DNA of 64,000 nt from DATMRS01 sp035566015 (lineage in GTDB: Bacteria > Pseudomonadota > Alphaproteobacteria > Sphingomonadales > Sphingomonadaceae), in NCBI GenBank assembly GCA_035566015.1, contig DATMRS010000023.1:248001-312000 (forward strand), read 5' to 3'. Under the pieces are notes generated by a model that was given only the letters and a program-made list of their open reading frames with translations, searched no databases and was not told the origin of the DNA. This document shows, in pieces, positions 54,094-63,276 of this stretch. The stretch's first letter is position 1; every line of letters begins with the position of its first letter. The position numbers and the translations under genes were made by a program.

Positions 54094-55245
54094 ATGACAT
54101 CGATCACCGTCGCACCCGTCGCGACGAAGGCCGACCGCAAGGCCTTCGTCGATCTTCCCTGGCGGCTCTACGCGCATGACGCGCACTGGGTGCCGCCGCT
54201 GAAGGACGAGGTGCGCGGCCTGATCGATCCGCGCAAAAATCCCTGGTTCGGCCATGCCGAGGCGCAATTCTTCCTGGCGAAGCGCGGCGAAAAGATTGTC
54301 GGCCGTATCTCGGCGCAGGTCGACAGCCTCGTCATCGCCATGCCGGCCGCGCAGGGCGGCGGCCCCGGCACCGGCCATTGGGGCATGCTGGAGGCCGAGG
54401 ACGGCGAGGCGGCGGCGGCGCTGATCGCGGCGGCGGAAGGCTGGCTCAAGGGCCGGGGCATGACGCGGGCGATGGGGCCGTTCAGCCTGTCGGTGTGGGA
54501 CGAGCCGGGCCTGCTCGTCAAAGGCCACGATCATGCGCCGACGGTGATGATGGGCCATCATCTGCCCGCCTACGAGGCCTGGGTGGAGGGCGCCGGCTAT
54601 GCGGGCGTCAAGGACCTCTACACCTACGAACTCAATATCGACCAGAAATTGCCGCCGCTGATCCAGCGGATCATCACGAGCGGCGAGCGCAACAGCCGGA
54701 TCCGCATCCGCGAGGTCGACAAATCGCGTTTCGACGAGGAAGCGGCGCTGATCCTCGGCATCCTGAACGATGCCTGGTCGGACAATTGGGGCTTCGTGCC
54801 GCTGACCGACGACGAGATCGCCTATGCCGGCAAGAAGCTGAAACCGATCGTCTTCGAAAACCTGATCCGCGTGGCCGAAGTGGAGGGCGAGCCCGTCGCC
54901 TTCATGATGACGCTGCCCGACATGAATGAGATGACGCGCGACCTGAACGGGGAGTTGTTCCCCTTCGGCTTCGTCAAGCTGCTCTGGCGGCTGCACAAGC
55001 CGAAGGTACGCACGATGCGCGTGCCGCTGATGGGCGTGGTGAAGCGGCTGCAGGCGACGCGGCTCGCGAGCCAGCTCGCCTTCATGATGATCGAATATAC
55101 GCGCCGCGTCGCCGTCTCCCAATATGGCGCGACGCGCGGCGAGATCGGCTGGATCCTCGATGATAATCAGGGAATGCGATCGATCGCCGAGGCTATCGAC
55201 GCCGATATCAACCGAATCTATCGCATCTACGAAAAGGCGCTGTAG
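54094..55245 (+). CDS. cerS: Bacterial ceramide synthase-like GNAT-fold protein (bCerS)
   Basis: The protein has 383 residues. DLPWRLYAHDAHWVPPLKDE, ARNPW-like NPWFGHAEAQFFLA, MGPFSLSVWDEPGLLV and LVRLHKP-like WRLHKPKVRTMRVPL recall the double-GNAT proteins that include Caulobacter bCerS, which acylates sphinganine with an acyl-CoA. It shows no membrane helix, unlike eukaryotic ceramide synthase. Proximity to spt, ACP, the reductase and the lipid kinase supports the role strongly. It converges on tamB with 29 bases between stops. Confidence 0.83.
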   Translation: MTSITVAPVATKADRKAFVDLPWRLYAHDAHWVPPLKDEVRGLIDPRKNPWFGHAEAQFFLAKRGEKIVGRISAQVDSLVIAMPAAQGGGPGTGHWGMLEAEDGEAAAALIAAAEGWLKGRGMTRAMGPFSLSVWDEPGLLVKGHDHAPTVMMGHHLPAYEAWVEGAGYAGVKDLYTYELNIDQKLPPLIQRIITSGERNSRIRIREVDKSRFDEEAALILGILNDAWSDNWGFVPLTDDEIAYAGKKLKPIVFENLIRVAEVEGEPVAFMMTLPDMNEMTRDLNGELFPFGFVKLLWRLHKPKVRTMRVPLMGVVKRLQATRLASQLAFMMIEYTRRVAVSQYGATRGEIGWILDDNQGMRSIAEAIDADINRIYRIYEKAL

Positions 55246-55274
55246 CGGGCGGGCGAGACACCGCCCCCTGCCTC

Positions 55275-58200
55275 CTAATAATCCTTCGAAATACGCACGT
55301 TGCCGCTGCTGCGGCCGATCGTCGATATGCTGCCGAGCAGCGACAGCCAACGCGTGATCTGGAATTCGACGCGCGTCGCCGAATAGCCGGCGCCGTCGCT
55401 GATGACCTCCACATAGGTCCGCCGGCCGACATATTTGCCCGCCGCGATCGCGGTTTTTTGCCCCGTCGTCACGTCCGCCGGCAGAATACGCAGCCGATCA
55501 AGGCCCGCCACGCGGCGCACCGCATTGATCGGGTTGAGCCCGCCGTCGCCCCCCTCGCGCAGCGAGGCGACCGCGGCGGCAAGCTGCAAGGCTTCGGGCG
55601 CGGACAGGTTCGTGATCGACGTGCCGAACAGCAGCCGCGACAGCAGTTCGTCCTCGGGCAAGGCGGGGGTGCTCTGGAAATCGATCTCGGGATGGAGGCC
55701 GGTGCCCGACACGTGGATCGAGGCGTTGAGCCCCTGGATATTCGCAACCGCGACGATGTCGAGCACCGGATCGGGTGGCGCCTGGCCAAGGAAGCGGATC
55801 GCGCCGCGATCGAGATCGAAGCGCCGTCCCGAAAATTCGTAATCGCCGCGCACCAGATCGGCGCGCCCGGTGATCGCCGGATTTTCGGTGGTGCCCTTGA
55901 TGACGAGATCGGCGCGCCATTCGCTGTCGAGCCCAAGCCCGGTGATCGCGAGCCGGTTGCGCGCATGGGCCTTGAGGTCGAGCGTCCAGGGCACGGGCGG
56001 GGCTACTTCCTCCGCCTCGTCGGGCGGCCGGTTCACTTCGGTAAGATGGGTGACGCGCGGGATCGTCGCGACGGCGGCGCGGCCGAGGCGGTAATGGCTC
56101 TTCCGAAGCGTGACATCGCCCGCGATCGTGCCGCCGGCGCCGTCGGACCGGATCGTCAGCGGGCCGGTGACGGTGGCGCCGATATCGTCGCGATTCAGCA
56201 TCTCGGCATTGTCGGCATTGAGCTGGATATCCATGCCAAGCCCATGCGCGGCGGCGAAATCGAAGCGGCCCCGTCCCGAGACGGTGCCCTCGCCCGCCGT
56301 GCCGGTAAAGCTGTCGACCACCAGCGCCGATCCGCCGAACCGCCCGCTGGCCTTCAGGTTGGTGATCGTCGTGCCCGAGACGCTACTTTCCAGCCGCGCA
56401 CCCTCCGCCTTCAGCGAGCCGCGTATCACCGGATCGGCGAGCCGGCCGGTGACGTCCGCCCCCACCGCGACGGGGCCCGACAGATCGATCGTCTCGATGC
56501 CCGAAAGCCGCCAGAGCGTGTCGGCCGGCCCCGAATAACGAAGCTGGGCGAAGAGCGGCGCATTGCGCAGCCGCGTCTCCAGATCGCCTGCTGAGCCAAG
56601 CGGCGCGAGCCGGGCCTGGGCGCGCCCGATCACCTTGCCGTCGCTCGCCGCGACGGCGCGCGCGACCAGACGATCAGCGTCGAGCACCGCGGCGACGCCG
56701 AGATCGACCGGGCGCGAGGAGAGGACGAGGCCCGATCGGGTGAGGCCGCGCACCGTGAGATCGGCGCGGCCGGTGGGTAGTCCGCCCTTGGGCTTGCGAT
56801 AGCGGAAGGTGCCGCTGGCCGAACCGCCGAGGCCAAGGCGCGGATAGACGAGATCGGCGATCGTCAGCGGCATGCGCTCCAGACCGCCTTCCAGCTCCAT
56901 CGAATCGCTGCCGAAATAGCCACCGAGCGTCGCCCCCCCGCCATCGTAGCTGAGGCCGGTGCGGGCGAGCCGCCATCCGCCCTCGGCCCCTTCGCGCGTG
57001 AAGATGGCGGGCGAGGTGAGCTTGAGCGGCACGCGATCGATCGTGCCGCCGCCGTTCAGCGCGACGCGGTTGCGGCCGATATCGGCGTCGGCCGTCAATT
57101 CGAAGGCGCGGCCGCGCGATCCCGCGATCGAGACACGCGCCTTGCCGATCCCGCCCGCAAGGTTCGCGGTCGCGGCCAGCCGGCCAAGCGAGACGGCGCC
57201 GCGCCGGACGCCGCGCGCGAGCAGCGATCCCTTGATCGTCGTGCCTGCCGGATCGAGCCGGATCGTCGTATCGAGCGTTCCCTTGCGCACGCTCGCCGCG
57301 ATAAGGCCGGGCAGCGTCGCACTATCGGCGGCGAGCTTCACCGCAATCTCCTGCACGTTGCCGGCGGGGCGGAACAGCAGATCGCCGTCGAGCCCGCCGC
57401 CTGCGACGCCAAGCCGCCCCATGAAGCCGCCCGTCATCGAACGCACCGCACCCGTCGCGCGCGTCCCCGCGACATCGATCGCGGCGACGCCGATCGTCGC
57501 GGGCACGCCGGCGGGGAGGAGAAGCTGGCCGTTACCGGTAAACGGCCCCAGATAGGAACCGCCCCGCCCGGTCCAGGCATAGCCTTGCGGATTGGGATCG
57601 AGCGCGAGCGTCACGTCGGTGAGCCCCAGCGCATCGACCGGATGGGCGAGGAGGAAATCGAGCTTGGGATGGCTGATATCGCCGTCCAGCTTCATGCGGA
57701 ACGGGCCGTAATCCTGCTGCGTGCCCGTCCCTTCGAACTGGAAGGTGCCGTCGCGGCGGCGCAGGCCGTTGCCGGTGATGCTGACCCCCGGCGCGGTGAG
57801 CTTCAACCCCCGCAGAAGGAGAATTCCGTCGGTTCCGCGCACGAGCCCGGTTTCGATCTCGGGCAGGCCCACCGCCAGCGAATGCAGGAAATTATTATCG
57901 AAACGGCGGACCCAAGCATGGCCGCGCCCGGCGACGATCGAGCCATGCCCGCCCGGGCCGGGCACCACCTTCAATTCGGTCAGCACGTCGACAAGGCCGA
58001 GGCCGGGAATCAGATAGCGCGTCATCCCGCCCGACAGGGTGACGGTATAATCGCCCGTGCGCAGGTCGAGAAGCAAAGCGAGCTTGCCCTTGATCTTGTC
58101 CGACGTGAGCGCCATCCCCTCGCCCGTCACCAGCTTCGACGTCACCTTGAGCGTGCCGTCCAGCGTCAGGCGGGCAAGGATGCCGCCCGCGACATTGCCC

Positions 58201-59465
58201 ACCCCCGTCACGCGCGCCGCGCTGAGCTTCACCGGCACCGAGACGGGGCTCGGCGAGAAATGGCCGCGACCCTCGGCATGGACCACCTCGAACCCCGTCT
58301 CGTCGAACGCGGCGCGATCGGCGGTGAGCACATAATGAAAGGCGGCGCGGGCGAACGGCCCGTCCAGCGTCGCCCGCATGCGGACGTTGCGCCCGGTCAT
58401 GTTCGGGAACAAGGCCGGCGGCTTCAGCAGATGGGCGTCGAGCGTGACGCCGTCGAACGCGCTGTGCGCGAGATCGAGCACACCCTTGCCGTCGATCGTC
58501 AGCGCACCCGAGCGGAGCGACAGCGCCGTATCGAGCTGGCGACGGGCGAGCGTCGCCTTGCCGTTGACGACGATGCGCGGGCTGGACAGGCGATGCAGCT
58601 TGCCGCTGAGCAGCGGCGCTGGGGCGAGGACGCCGCCCAGCGAATAAGCGCCGCCGCGCACGCCGAGGCCGAGGTCGGCGATCCGCAGGCCCGAGACGTC
58701 GAGGCGGGCAGAACCGTTCCACGACGCCCATGTCCCCTTGCCCGTAACCGCGAACCGGATCGGGCGTTCGGTGCCGACCACCTTGCCAAGGACGCCGCCC
58801 GCCGGCGCGGAGACGCGGGCGTTGAGATCGAAGCGATCGCGATCGGGCTCGGCATCGAGCAGCAGCCGCAGCCGGTCCCCCGCGTTCGACGCGGCATTGA
58901 TATCGATGAGCGCGCGGCCGCTGCGCACGTCGGCCTTCGCCTTGAGCCGGCCGACGCGCGGCGCCCCCGCCACCGCCGGATCGAGCCGCAGCGTCTCCAC
59001 CTGGAGCGTGCCGATGCGGATGTCGAAGCCCGGCAGAATCGGCCGGGGCTTGGCCGAGGGACGCAGCTTCGGAACATGGTGAAGGATTGCGAGATCGGTC
59101 GTCACCCGATCGATATCGAGGCGGTTGTCGAGCCAGGCGAGCGGCCGCCAACGCAGCTTCACCTGCGGAATTTCGAGGAACAGCCCCTGCGGATCATAAA
59201 GGCGGACGTCGCGCAGTTCGGTATTGCGCCAGAGCGAGCCGTCGATCCGGCCGATGCGGATGCGCAGGCCGGTGGAGGGTGACAGAGCGGCGATGCGGTC
59301 GGCGAGGAAGCGGTGGCCGAAATCGGTATCGAGCACGAACAGGCCGACCGACCCGAGCGCGACCAGCCCCAGCAACAGCCCGGCAAGCCAGCGCAGCGGC
59401 CACCACAGGCGACGGCGGCGGCGCGCGGCCGGCGGCGCGGCTTCGGTCCCGGCGTCGTCGACCAT
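55275..59465 (-). CDS. tamB: TamB/AsmA-like translocation and assembly protein
   Basis: The protein has 1396 residues. One N-terminal helix (LAGLLLGLVALGSVGLFVLD) anchors a very long periplasmic part of beta-taco repeats. The C-terminal DUF490 (TamB) domain reads PEIDFQSTPALPEDELLSRL and LFGTSITNLSAPEALQLAAA. It starts within the stop of tamA (TGATG). TamB with TamA helps outer-membrane protein assembly, and members of this superfamily also form grooves that carry lipids to the outer membrane. Next to ceramide synthesis, a lipid bridge role is worth considering. Confidence 0.92.
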   Translation of the reverse strand: MVDDAGTEAAPPAARRRRRLWWPLRWLAGLLLGLVALGSVGLFVLDTDFGHRFLADRIAALSPSTGLRIRIGRIDGSLWRNTELRDVRLYDPQGLFLEIPQVKLRWRPLAWLDNRLDIDRVTTDLAILHHVPKLRPSAKPRPILPGFDIRIGTLQVETLRLDPAVAGAPRVGRLKAKADVRSGRALIDINAASNAGDRLRLLLDAEPDRDRFDLNARVSAPAGGVLGKVVGTERPIRFAVTGKGTWASWNGSARLDVSGLRIADLGLGVRGGAYSLGGVLAPAPLLSGKLHRLSSPRIVVNGKATLARRQLDTALSLRSGALTIDGKGVLDLAHSAFDGVTLDAHLLKPPALFPNMTGRNVRMRATLDGPFARAAFHYVLTADRAAFDETGFEVVHAEGRGHFSPSPVSVPVKLSAARVTGVGNVAGGILARLTLDGTLKVTSKLVTGEGMALTSDKIKGKLALLLDLRTGDYTVTLSGGMTRYLIPGLGLVDVLTELKVVPGPGGHGSIVAGRGHAWVRRFDNNFLHSLAVGLPEIETGLVRGTDGILLLRGLKLTAPGVSITGNGLRRRDGTFQFEGTGTQQDYGPFRMKLDGDISHPKLDFLLAHPVDALGLTDVTLALDPNPQGYAWTGRGGSYLGPFTGNGQLLLPAGVPATIGVAAIDVAGTRATGAVRSMTGGFMGRLGVAGGGLDGDLLFRPAGNVQEIAVKLAADSATLPGLIAASVRKGTLDTTIRLDPAGTTIKGSLLARGVRRGAVSLGRLAATANLAGGIGKARVSIAGSRGRAFELTADADIGRNRVALNGGGTIDRVPLKLTSPAIFTREGAEGGWRLARTGLSYDGGGATLGGYFGSDSMELEGGLERMPLTIADLVYPRLGLGGSASGTFRYRKPKGGLPTGRADLTVRGLTRSGLVLSSRPVDLGVAAVLDADRLVARAVAASDGKVIGRAQARLAPLGSAGDLETRLRNAPLFAQLRYSGPADTLWRLSGIETIDLSGPVAVGADVTGRLADPVIRGSLKAEGARLESSVSGTTITNLKASGRFGGSALVVDSFTGTAGEGTVSGRGRFDFAAAHGLGMDIQLNADNAEMLNRDDIGATVTGPLTIRSDGAGGTIAGDVTLRKSHYRLGRAAVATIPRVTHLTEVNRPPDEAEEVAPPVPWTLDLKAHARNRLAITGLGLDSEWRADLVIKGTTENPAITGRADLVRGDYEFSGRRFDLDRGAIRFLGQAPPDPVLDIVAVANIQGLNASIHVSGTGLHPEIDFQSTPALPEDELLSRLLFGTSITNLSAPEALQLAAAVASLREGGDGGLNPINAVRRVAGLDRLRILPADVTTGQKTAIAAGKYVGRRTYVEVISDGAGYSATRVEFQITRWLSLLGSISTIGRSSGNVRISKDY

Positions 59466-61471
59466 CAGAAGGCCTGTCCCAGCGAGACGTAAACGGCGAC
59501 CTTGGCATCGCCCGCGCGCGGGTTGATCGGTGTGCCGACATCGACGCGGATCGGGCCGAAGCTGGTATAGTAACGCGCGCCGATCCCCGCGCCGTAGCGC
59601 AGGCCGGTGAAGCGCGGCAGCGTCGTGGTGTAGAGATTGCCGCCGTCGAAGAAGGGGACGATCCCGAAATCGCCGAAGCGGACGCGTGCCTCGATCGAAA
59701 ATTCGGCGAGGCTCTGGCCGCCGATCGGATCGTTGTTCGCATCGCGCGGGCCGATCCGCTGATAGCCATAGCCGCGCACCGATCCGCCGCCGCCGGCATA
59801 GAAGCGCCGCGACGGCGCGATGCGATCGCGGTCGGCGCCGAAGATCGATCCGACGCGGACACGGCCGGCGATCGTCGTCCGCCCGCTCACCGGATAATAA
59901 CCGCTCGCGTCGATCTGGGCGCGGGCATAGGTGAAGGCGCTGCCCTGGAAGGACAATTCGGGCGACAGCCGGGCGGAAAGGCGGAAGCCGCGCGTCGGAT
60001 TGAGCAGATCGTCGGACCCGTCATACGCAAGCGAGCCGGGCAGCGCGGCGACATAATAAGTCCGCCGGCGCGGTTCTCCGGTGTCGCGGATCACGTCGCG
60101 CTCGTCGGATACGAGCAGTTCGGTCCCGGCGGACCAGGTCCATTTCTTCTGCCAGATGATGTTCGACTGCCGCTCCATCCCGCCCGCCAGCGTGAAGGTA
60201 CGCGCGTCATAAGCGGCGACATTGGTGTGGCTGGCGGCGATCTGCGCCGTCAGTACCCGGTCGCGCGCCTTGTAATTATTGCGGCGAAGCTGCGCGCTCA
60301 ACAACTGTTCCTGTGTGCCGAGGACGCCGCGGAAGGTGACGGCGCCTTCGGGCCGAATGAGATTGCGGTGCGTCCAGCTTATTTCGGAGCGCACCCCCTC
60401 GCCCGTGCCATAGCCCAGCTCGCCCGCGATCGTGCGCTTCGGCGCGGGCTCCAGCCTGACGTCGATGTCCACCGTCCCCGGCGCCTTCCCCTCGATCGGC
60501 GTGAGACGCACCGAGGAGACGAGCCCGGTCTGGATCAGCGCGCGGCGGAAATCGTCGATCAGCGTCGCGTCATAGGGATCGCCCGGATGGAAGCGGGCGA
60601 TGCGGCCCAGATGGCGACGGCCGAACAACGGCTTGCCGCTGATCCGGATCGCGCCGAAACGCTTCGCTCCATCGGGATCGACGGCGAGCGTCAACGTCGC
60701 CAGATGCGTTTCATGATCGACCGTCACCTGCGTCTCGCCCACCTTGGCGAAGGCGAAGCCTTCATGGCCGAGCTGCTGCTTCAGGTTCGCCTCGGCGGCG
60801 GCGATCTTCGCGGCGTCCACTGGATCGCCCGCCTGGACGGGAAACGCCTTGCGCAACGTCGCGGCCTTCTCGCCCGCCTCGGCAAGGCCGTTCAGATCGA
60901 CCGCCGAGAAACGATAGAGCGCGCCCGGCTCGGCCGCCAGCGTGACGACCACCTCGCCATGCGCCGTTTCCACCCGCGCCCGTACATCCGCGTCATAATA
61001 GCCATAACCGCGCAGCACGTCGCGCAGCGCGCCTTCATCCTCGCGCGCGCGGCGATCGATCTGGGCGACGTTGGCCGGCTTGCCCGCGCCCGTCTTCAGC
61101 GTCGATATCTCGGCAAAGGCGTTGCGGATCTTTTCGGGGCTCACCCCCTCCAGATCGTCCAGCCCCTCGATCGCGAAGTGATAGCGCTGTTCGGCCGCGG
61201 CATTGGTGGCGCGATGGGCGGCGGCGGGCGCGGTCTTGGTGATGTCGGCCGGGAGCGGGACCGAGACGGGGGCCGACAGGTCCGGCCAGTCCACCCCCAG
61301 ATCGGGCAGCGGCGCCAGCGGCGATCCGGGATCGAGCGCGCCGTCGGGCATCGCCTCGTCCCGCTGCACAGCCGGTTCGCCGGGCGCCTGCGCTGCCGCC
61401 GGGAACCACTGGAACATGGCAGCAAGGAAGGCGAGGCGGCAAATGCCGCGCCGCGGGAACACTGACGGCAT
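59465..61471 (-). CDS. tamA: TamA/BamA family outer-membrane protein
   Basis: The protein has 668 residues. A signal peptide (LAFLAAMFQWFPAAAQA) is followed by POTRA domains, then the Omp85 barrel with GELGYGTGEGVRSEISWTH, GGGGSVRGYGYQRIG (the barrel plug motif) and FGPIRVDVGTPINPR near the end, closing in Phe (SLGQAF). Three POTRA units fit the length of TamA. It is co-translated with tamB. Confidence 0.92.
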   Translation of the reverse strand: MPSVFPRRGICRLAFLAAMFQWFPAAAQAPGEPAVQRDEAMPDGALDPGSPLAPLPDLGVDWPDLSAPVSVPLPADITKTAPAAAHRATNAAAEQRYHFAIEGLDDLEGVSPEKIRNAFAEISTLKTGAGKPANVAQIDRRAREDEGALRDVLRGYGYYDADVRARVETAHGEVVVTLAAEPGALYRFSAVDLNGLAEAGEKAATLRKAFPVQAGDPVDAAKIAAAEANLKQQLGHEGFAFAKVGETQVTVDHETHLATLTLAVDPDGAKRFGAIRISGKPLFGRRHLGRIARFHPGDPYDATLIDDFRRALIQTGLVSSVRLTPIEGKAPGTVDIDVRLEPAPKRTIAGELGYGTGEGVRSEISWTHRNLIRPEGAVTFRGVLGTQEQLLSAQLRRNNYKARDRVLTAQIAASHTNVAAYDARTFTLAGGMERQSNIIWQKKWTWSAGTELLVSDERDVIRDTGEPRRRTYYVAALPGSLAYDGSDDLLNPTRGFRLSARLSPELSFQGSAFTYARAQIDASGYYPVSGRTTIAGRVRVGSIFGADRDRIAPSRRFYAGGGGSVRGYGYQRIGPRDANNDPIGGQSLAEFSIEARVRFGDFGIVPFFDGGNLYTTTLPRFTGLRYGAGIGARYYTSFGPIRVDVGTPINPRAGDAKVAVYVSLGQAF

Positions 61472-61637
61472 GGTAACAAACCTAGCGTGCGCCGCCGTCA
61501 GCCGCCAGCGTTCAAAACGGCCCCGCGACCATTTGAGGCGTCCGCCCGGTGAAATGCATTGCCCTGTCCCGTTTCATGGGGGCCAGCCGCACCCAAAGGG
61601 TATGGCGCGCGCGCGCCCGCCATGGCAAGGACGCGCC

Positions 61638-61808
61638 ATGGCCGATACCCCCGCCCCCCGCGCCGCCGGCGCGCTGCTCGCTCTCTCGATCGTCGCCGGC
61701 GCCGTGATCGGCACGCTGTTGGGCCAGTCGACGATCGGCATTCTCGCCGGCATCGCCGTCGGCGTCGCGATCCAGATCGTCTATTGGTGGAAAGACCGGG
61801 CGCGCTGA
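61638..61808 (+). CDS. Small membrane protein (56 aa)
   Basis: MADTPAPRAAGALLALSI opens a 56-residue protein with two short hydrophobic spans (AGALLALSIVAGAVIGTLLG and IGILAGIAVGVAIQIVYW) and a basic end (KDRAR). AAGGA six bases upstream of the ATG supports translation. Similar small proteins are common in sphingomonads, but their role is unknown. It is divergent from tamA. Confidence 0.65.
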   Translation: MADTPAPRAAGALLALSIVAGAVIGTLLGQSTIGILAGIAVGVAIQIVYWWKDRAR

Positions 61809-61839
61809 AGCCGCTGACCTGAAGCAGACATCCACATGC

Positions 61840-61867
61840 TGTCATTCCTGCCTGCCCGGGAATGACA
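61840..61867. terminator. Hairpin between convergent genes
   Basis: TGTCATTCC (61840-61848) pairs exactly with GGAATGACA (61859-61867) around a 10-base loop. It lies between the small membrane protein and the S24 repressor, whose 3' ends face each other, and could terminate both. There is no T-run; it may belong to a dispersed GTCATTCC-type repeat. Confidence 0.5.
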
Positions 61868-61909
61868 ATGGGGCTGATGTAGGAAAAGCGGACAGATCAG
61901 CGGAGTATC

Positions 61910-62587
61910 CTAACTGATCCGCCGCGCGGCCCAGACGACGCGGCCGATGACGCCGATCGCGGCGGGATCGCAATCGGGCCAGGGCGGATAGCTGGGATTG
62001 TCGCTGTGGATCGTGATCGTGCGCCCCGAAGGGTGGAGCGCGATCCGCTTGACGACGAGCACATCGTCGATCCGCAGCACGTAAATGCCGTCGCGCAGCC
62101 GCTCCGCCGCATCGCCGCGATTGACCAGTATCTCGTCGCCGGGGCTGAGCGTGGGCGCCATCGAATCGCCCGCGACGCGGATCGTGGACAGGCCGGCGGT
62201 GCTCCCGCCCGCGATCTCGCGCAGCCACCGGCCGTCAAATCGCAAGCGATCATAGGTTTTTTCCTCGCCATTCAGCGCACCCGGCCCCGCCGACGCCTGC
62301 ACGTCGAGGCGCGGCACGGCGATGAACTCCGCCTCGTCACTACGGGGCGACGCCTCGGCATCGGCCACCTGGGCGAGACGCGGCGGTGCGCCCAGCAAAC
62401 TTTCGTCGATCCCGAAATACCCCGCTAGAGTCCGTCGATCCTGCTCATCCAGCTTGCGCGGGACGCCGCGCTTTATGAACTGCTGCACATAAGTGGGATT
62501 GCGGCCGATCAGCCGGGAGAGCGAAGCATAATCCTCCCCCCGCTCCCGAATCAGGGCGTCGAGCAGGGTACGCGGATCGTCAACCAT
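61910..62587 (-). CDS. S24 family (LexA/CI-like) transcriptional repressor
   Basis: The protein has 225 residues. The helix-turn-helix lies at about 19-45 (DYASLSRLIGRNPTYVQQFI). A linker holds Ala100-Gly101 (QASAGPG), the usual self-cleavage site. The S24 domain has catalytic Ser142 (VAGDSMAPTLSPGD) and Lys180 (VLVVKRI). Such repressors cleave themselves when RecA is activated or act as simple stress switches. A near-perfect operator lies 17 bases upstream between this gene and two divergent small genes. No phage genes follow, so it is probably a chromosomal regulator. Confidence 0.88.
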   Translation of the reverse strand: MVDDPRTLLDALIRERGEDYASLSRLIGRNPTYVQQFIKRGVPRKLDEQDRRTLAGYFGIDESLLGAPPRLAQVADAEASPRSDEAEFIAVPRLDVQASAGPGALNGEEKTYDRLRFDGRWLREIAGGSTAGLSTIRVAGDSMAPTLSPGDEILVNRGDAAERLRDGIYVLRIDDVLVVKRIALHPSGRTITIHSDNPSYPPWPDCDPAAIGVIGRVVWAARRIS

Positions 62588-62603
62588 CTTTCCACCATAG
62601 CGA

Positions 62604-62627
62604 TAGGTTTTTACCTAGACAAGTAGG
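62604..62627. promoter_or_regulatory. Operator of the S24 repressor
   Basis: TAGGT-TTTT-ACCTA (62604-62617) is a perfect inverted repeat. After six bases a further TAGG (62624-62627) repeats the half-site, so CCTA-N6-TAGG overlaps the first palindrome. It lies 17 bases before the repressor start and 58 bases before the divergent small gene, which suits autoregulation and control of both sides. Confidence 0.6.
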
Positions 62628-62684
62628 AATAAAACGAGAACATGGCGACTCGAAGCATTCACGTCGTTGAGAGGAGTCGCGCCC

Positions 62685-62876
62685 ATGCACCTGCTGTACG
62701 CCATCGAAAGATATCTGCAGCGCACCAATACACCGCCCAGCCGCTTCGGGCGCGAGGCGGTGGGCGACCCCCGCCTCGTCCACGATCTCCGCCTTGGCCG
62801 CGAACCGCGCGCGGCGACCGTGGCGCGAATCATCAACCATATGGCGACGAGCGAAGCGGGGAACGACGATGCGTGA
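62685..62876 (+). CDS. Small HTH-like protein (63 aa)
   Basis: The ATG at 62685 follows GAGAGGAG. The product, 63 residues, reads LLYAIERYLQRTNTPPSRFG, then EAVGDPRLVHDLRLGREPRA, then TVARIINHM. This has the look of a compact helix-turn-helix DNA-binding unit found in alphaproteobacteria. It is divergent from the S24 repressor, with a shared operator. Its last bases overlap the next start by 8. Function unknown. Confidence 0.7.
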   Translation: MHLLYAIERYLQRTNTPPSRFGREAVGDPRLVHDLRLGREPRAATVARIINHMATSEAGNDDA

Positions 62877-63177
62877 CGCAGGTTCGCTGCTGCTCAAGGC
62901 GCTTGTCCGCGAAGCCGGGGAGACGACGACGCATCGCCTCACCGAGCGCCACATCGCCTGGGCGAGCGCCACCTTCACCGGCGCGCGGCACGAGGTCACG
63001 CTGCTGCTGACCGGCGTCGATGCGGCGGCGCGCGCCGATCGGCTGGCGGCGGAGATCGCCGAGCTGGAGTTCCGCCTTCCCGGCCACCTCGTCGCCGACG
63101 CCCTCTTCGCCGGGCGGCGCGACACGGCCGACGGCATCGAGATCGATCTGGAAGCGTTGACGATCGAGGATGGCTGA
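62869..63177 (+). CDS. Conserved hypothetical protein (102 aa)
   Basis: The protein has 102 residues and begins MRDAGSLLLKALVREAGETT inside the end of the preceding gene. It is a mixed alpha-beta protein with acidic end (EIDLEALTIED) and no signal or membrane part. I do not recognise the family. Coupling with the small HTH gene and the S24 repressor suggests a role under the same control. Confidence 0.6.
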   Translation: MRDAGSLLLKALVREAGETTTHRLTERHIAWASATFTGARHEVTLLLTGVDAAARADRLAAEIAELEFRLPGHLVADALFAGRRDTADGIEIDLEALTIEDG

Positions 63178-63215
63178 GGCGCGGCCCTGCCCCGCCGAAG
63201 AAATTTTCGCGTGCA

Positions 63216-63242
63216 TGTCACAACCGCCGGCTCAGCCTCGTC
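63216..63242 (+). promoter_or_regulatory. ECF41-type promoter
   Basis: TGTCACA (63216-63222), exactly 16 bases, then CGTC (63239-63242). This is the motif described for ECF41 sigma factors (TGTCACA-N16-CGTC). It lies 35 bases before the AhpD-like gene, whose stop overlaps the start of the sigma factor. Autoregulation by the sigma factor is the natural reading. Confidence 0.8.
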
Positions 63243-63276
63243 AAGTCATCGCAAACTCCCCAAGGAAAGGAAGCAG

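Noticed and set aside
53266..55350. Minus-strand frame of 694 codons across hydroxylase and ceramide synthase
   Set aside because: It is antisense to two genes with clear motifs and is Arg- and His-rich without any domain.
57585..61465. Long plus-strand frames opposite tamB and tamA
   Set aside because: They are shadows of the Omp85 and TamB genes, whose motifs are plain on the minus strand.
61910..63177. Prophage start suggested by a CI-like repressor and small HTH gene
   Set aside because: No integrase, structural or lysis gene follows, and the next genes are an ordinary AhpD and sigma factor pair.
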